Shown: in pieces, positions 6,401 through 6,610 of the stretch
How positions within the stretch are numbered: position 1 is the stretch's first letter
Layout of the letters: every line of letters starts with the position of its first letter
NCBI GenBank assembly: GCA_005788935.1
Contig: SYAK01000507.1
Span: 1 to 6,610, forward strand
Origin: Pseudomonadota bacterium
GTDB taxonomy: Bacteria > Myxococcota > UBA9042 > PHBI01
Reading direction: 5' to 3'
Length of the DNA stretch: 6,610 nucleotides
Position numbers and translations under genes: made by a program
Notes under the pieces: generated by a model
The model's database searches: none
What the model saw: the letters and a program-made list of their open reading frames with translations, nothing else
Told to the model about the DNA's origin: nothing

Positions 6401-6413
6401 GGGGCCGGGGGCG

Positions 6414-6610
6414 TCAGCTGGCAGGATTGGGCTTGCGCCGTCCGGAGCCGGGGTTTCGGTAGGAGTCGCCCTGGATGGCGATGACGTGGCTGTGGTGGAG
6501 GAGGCGGTCCATGGCGGCGCTCGCGAGGAGGGCGTCGCCGACGAGGGCCGGGAACTCGTCGACGTCTCGGTTCGAGGTGATGATCATGGCGCCACGCTCG
6601 TACCGTTGAC
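6414..6610 (-). CDS. istB: IstB-like transposition helper ATPase, C-terminal part
   Basis: The last 64 residues before TGA 6414-6416 are visible; the gene begins beyond the right edge. The sequence YERGAMIITSNRDVDEFPAL is the sensor-1 region (TSN) of the DnaA/DnaC-like AAA+ ATPase IstB. It is followed by LLASAAMDRLLHHSHVIAIQ, the typical IstB arginine-finger/C-terminal helix region, and a short basic GDSYRNPGSGRRKPN tail. IstB works with the IstA transposase in IS21-family elements, assembling on target DNA and promoting strand transfer. istA normally lies upstream of istB, here to the right outside the window. The visible part shows no stops or frameshifts, so this end of the element may still be intact. 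Confidence 0.93.
   Translation of the reverse strand, partial: QRYERGAMIITSNRDVDEFPALVGDALLASAAMDRLLHHSHVIAIQGDSYRNPGSGRRKPNPAS

Larger units (their letters stand above)
6229..6610. mobile_element. IS21-family insertion sequence, one end (partial)
   Basis: The istB-distal end of an IS21-family element. The predicted outer end begins TGTCAATGGGCG at 6229, with the TG start usual for the family. About 185 bp of terminal sequence with two copies of a 20-bp repeat lie between it and the istB stop codon. The istA gene and the other end would lie to the right, outside the window. The exact end is inferred from the TG and from where protein-like sequence of the neighbouring pseudogene stops, so 6229 may be off by several bases. 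No target duplication can be tested here. Confidence 0.75.

Overview
The window is GC-rich throughout and densely coding on the minus strand. The codon usage, a very long Hsp70 fusion and tandem TerD genes fit a high-GC bacterium with a large genome. Myxococcota/Polyangia is my first guess and Actinobacteria is possible, but the sequence alone does not settle it. Every gene I can support is on the minus strand, so transcription runs from high to low coordinates.

Layout from right to left (5' to 3' of the minus strand): (1) 6229-6610 is one end of an IS21-family insertion sequence, with the C-terminus of the IstB helper ATPase and two copies of a terminal repeat. (2) 5562-6228 is a decayed gene for an unidentified conserved-looking protein. 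It is cut at its 5' side by the insertion sequence and carries three internal in-frame stops with no frame change. (3) 5320-5561 is non-coding, with several short perfect palindromes upstream of the first TerD gene. (4) 4738-5319 and 3949-4530 are two tandem TerD-family genes, each 193 aa and about 81% identical by my count. They have the same Shine-Dalgarno spacing and are separated by 207 bp that holds a hairpin, a candidate promoter and a 13-bp palindrome. (5) 1-3892 is one uninterrupted reading frame of at least 1297 codons running off the left edge. Its C-terminal part is a clear Hsp70 (nucleotide-binding domain plus the start of the substrate-binding domain). Its first ~820 residues are an unrecognised extension, within which I see what looks like a second, degenerate Hsp70/actin-fold ATPase.

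Working model (inference): the TerD pair and the giant Hsp70 fusion form one stress-response or conflict-type unit. Two small Ca2+-binding TerD proteins would be co-expressed with a chaperone-like ATPase that has an active module and an apparently inactive, duplicated one. The remainder of the Hsp70 gene, and any partner genes to the left (kinase, phosphatase, vWA or MoxR-type proteins are common in Ter neighbourhoods), lie outside the window. The right-hand part looks like an eroding boundary with an insertion sequence and a dead gene.
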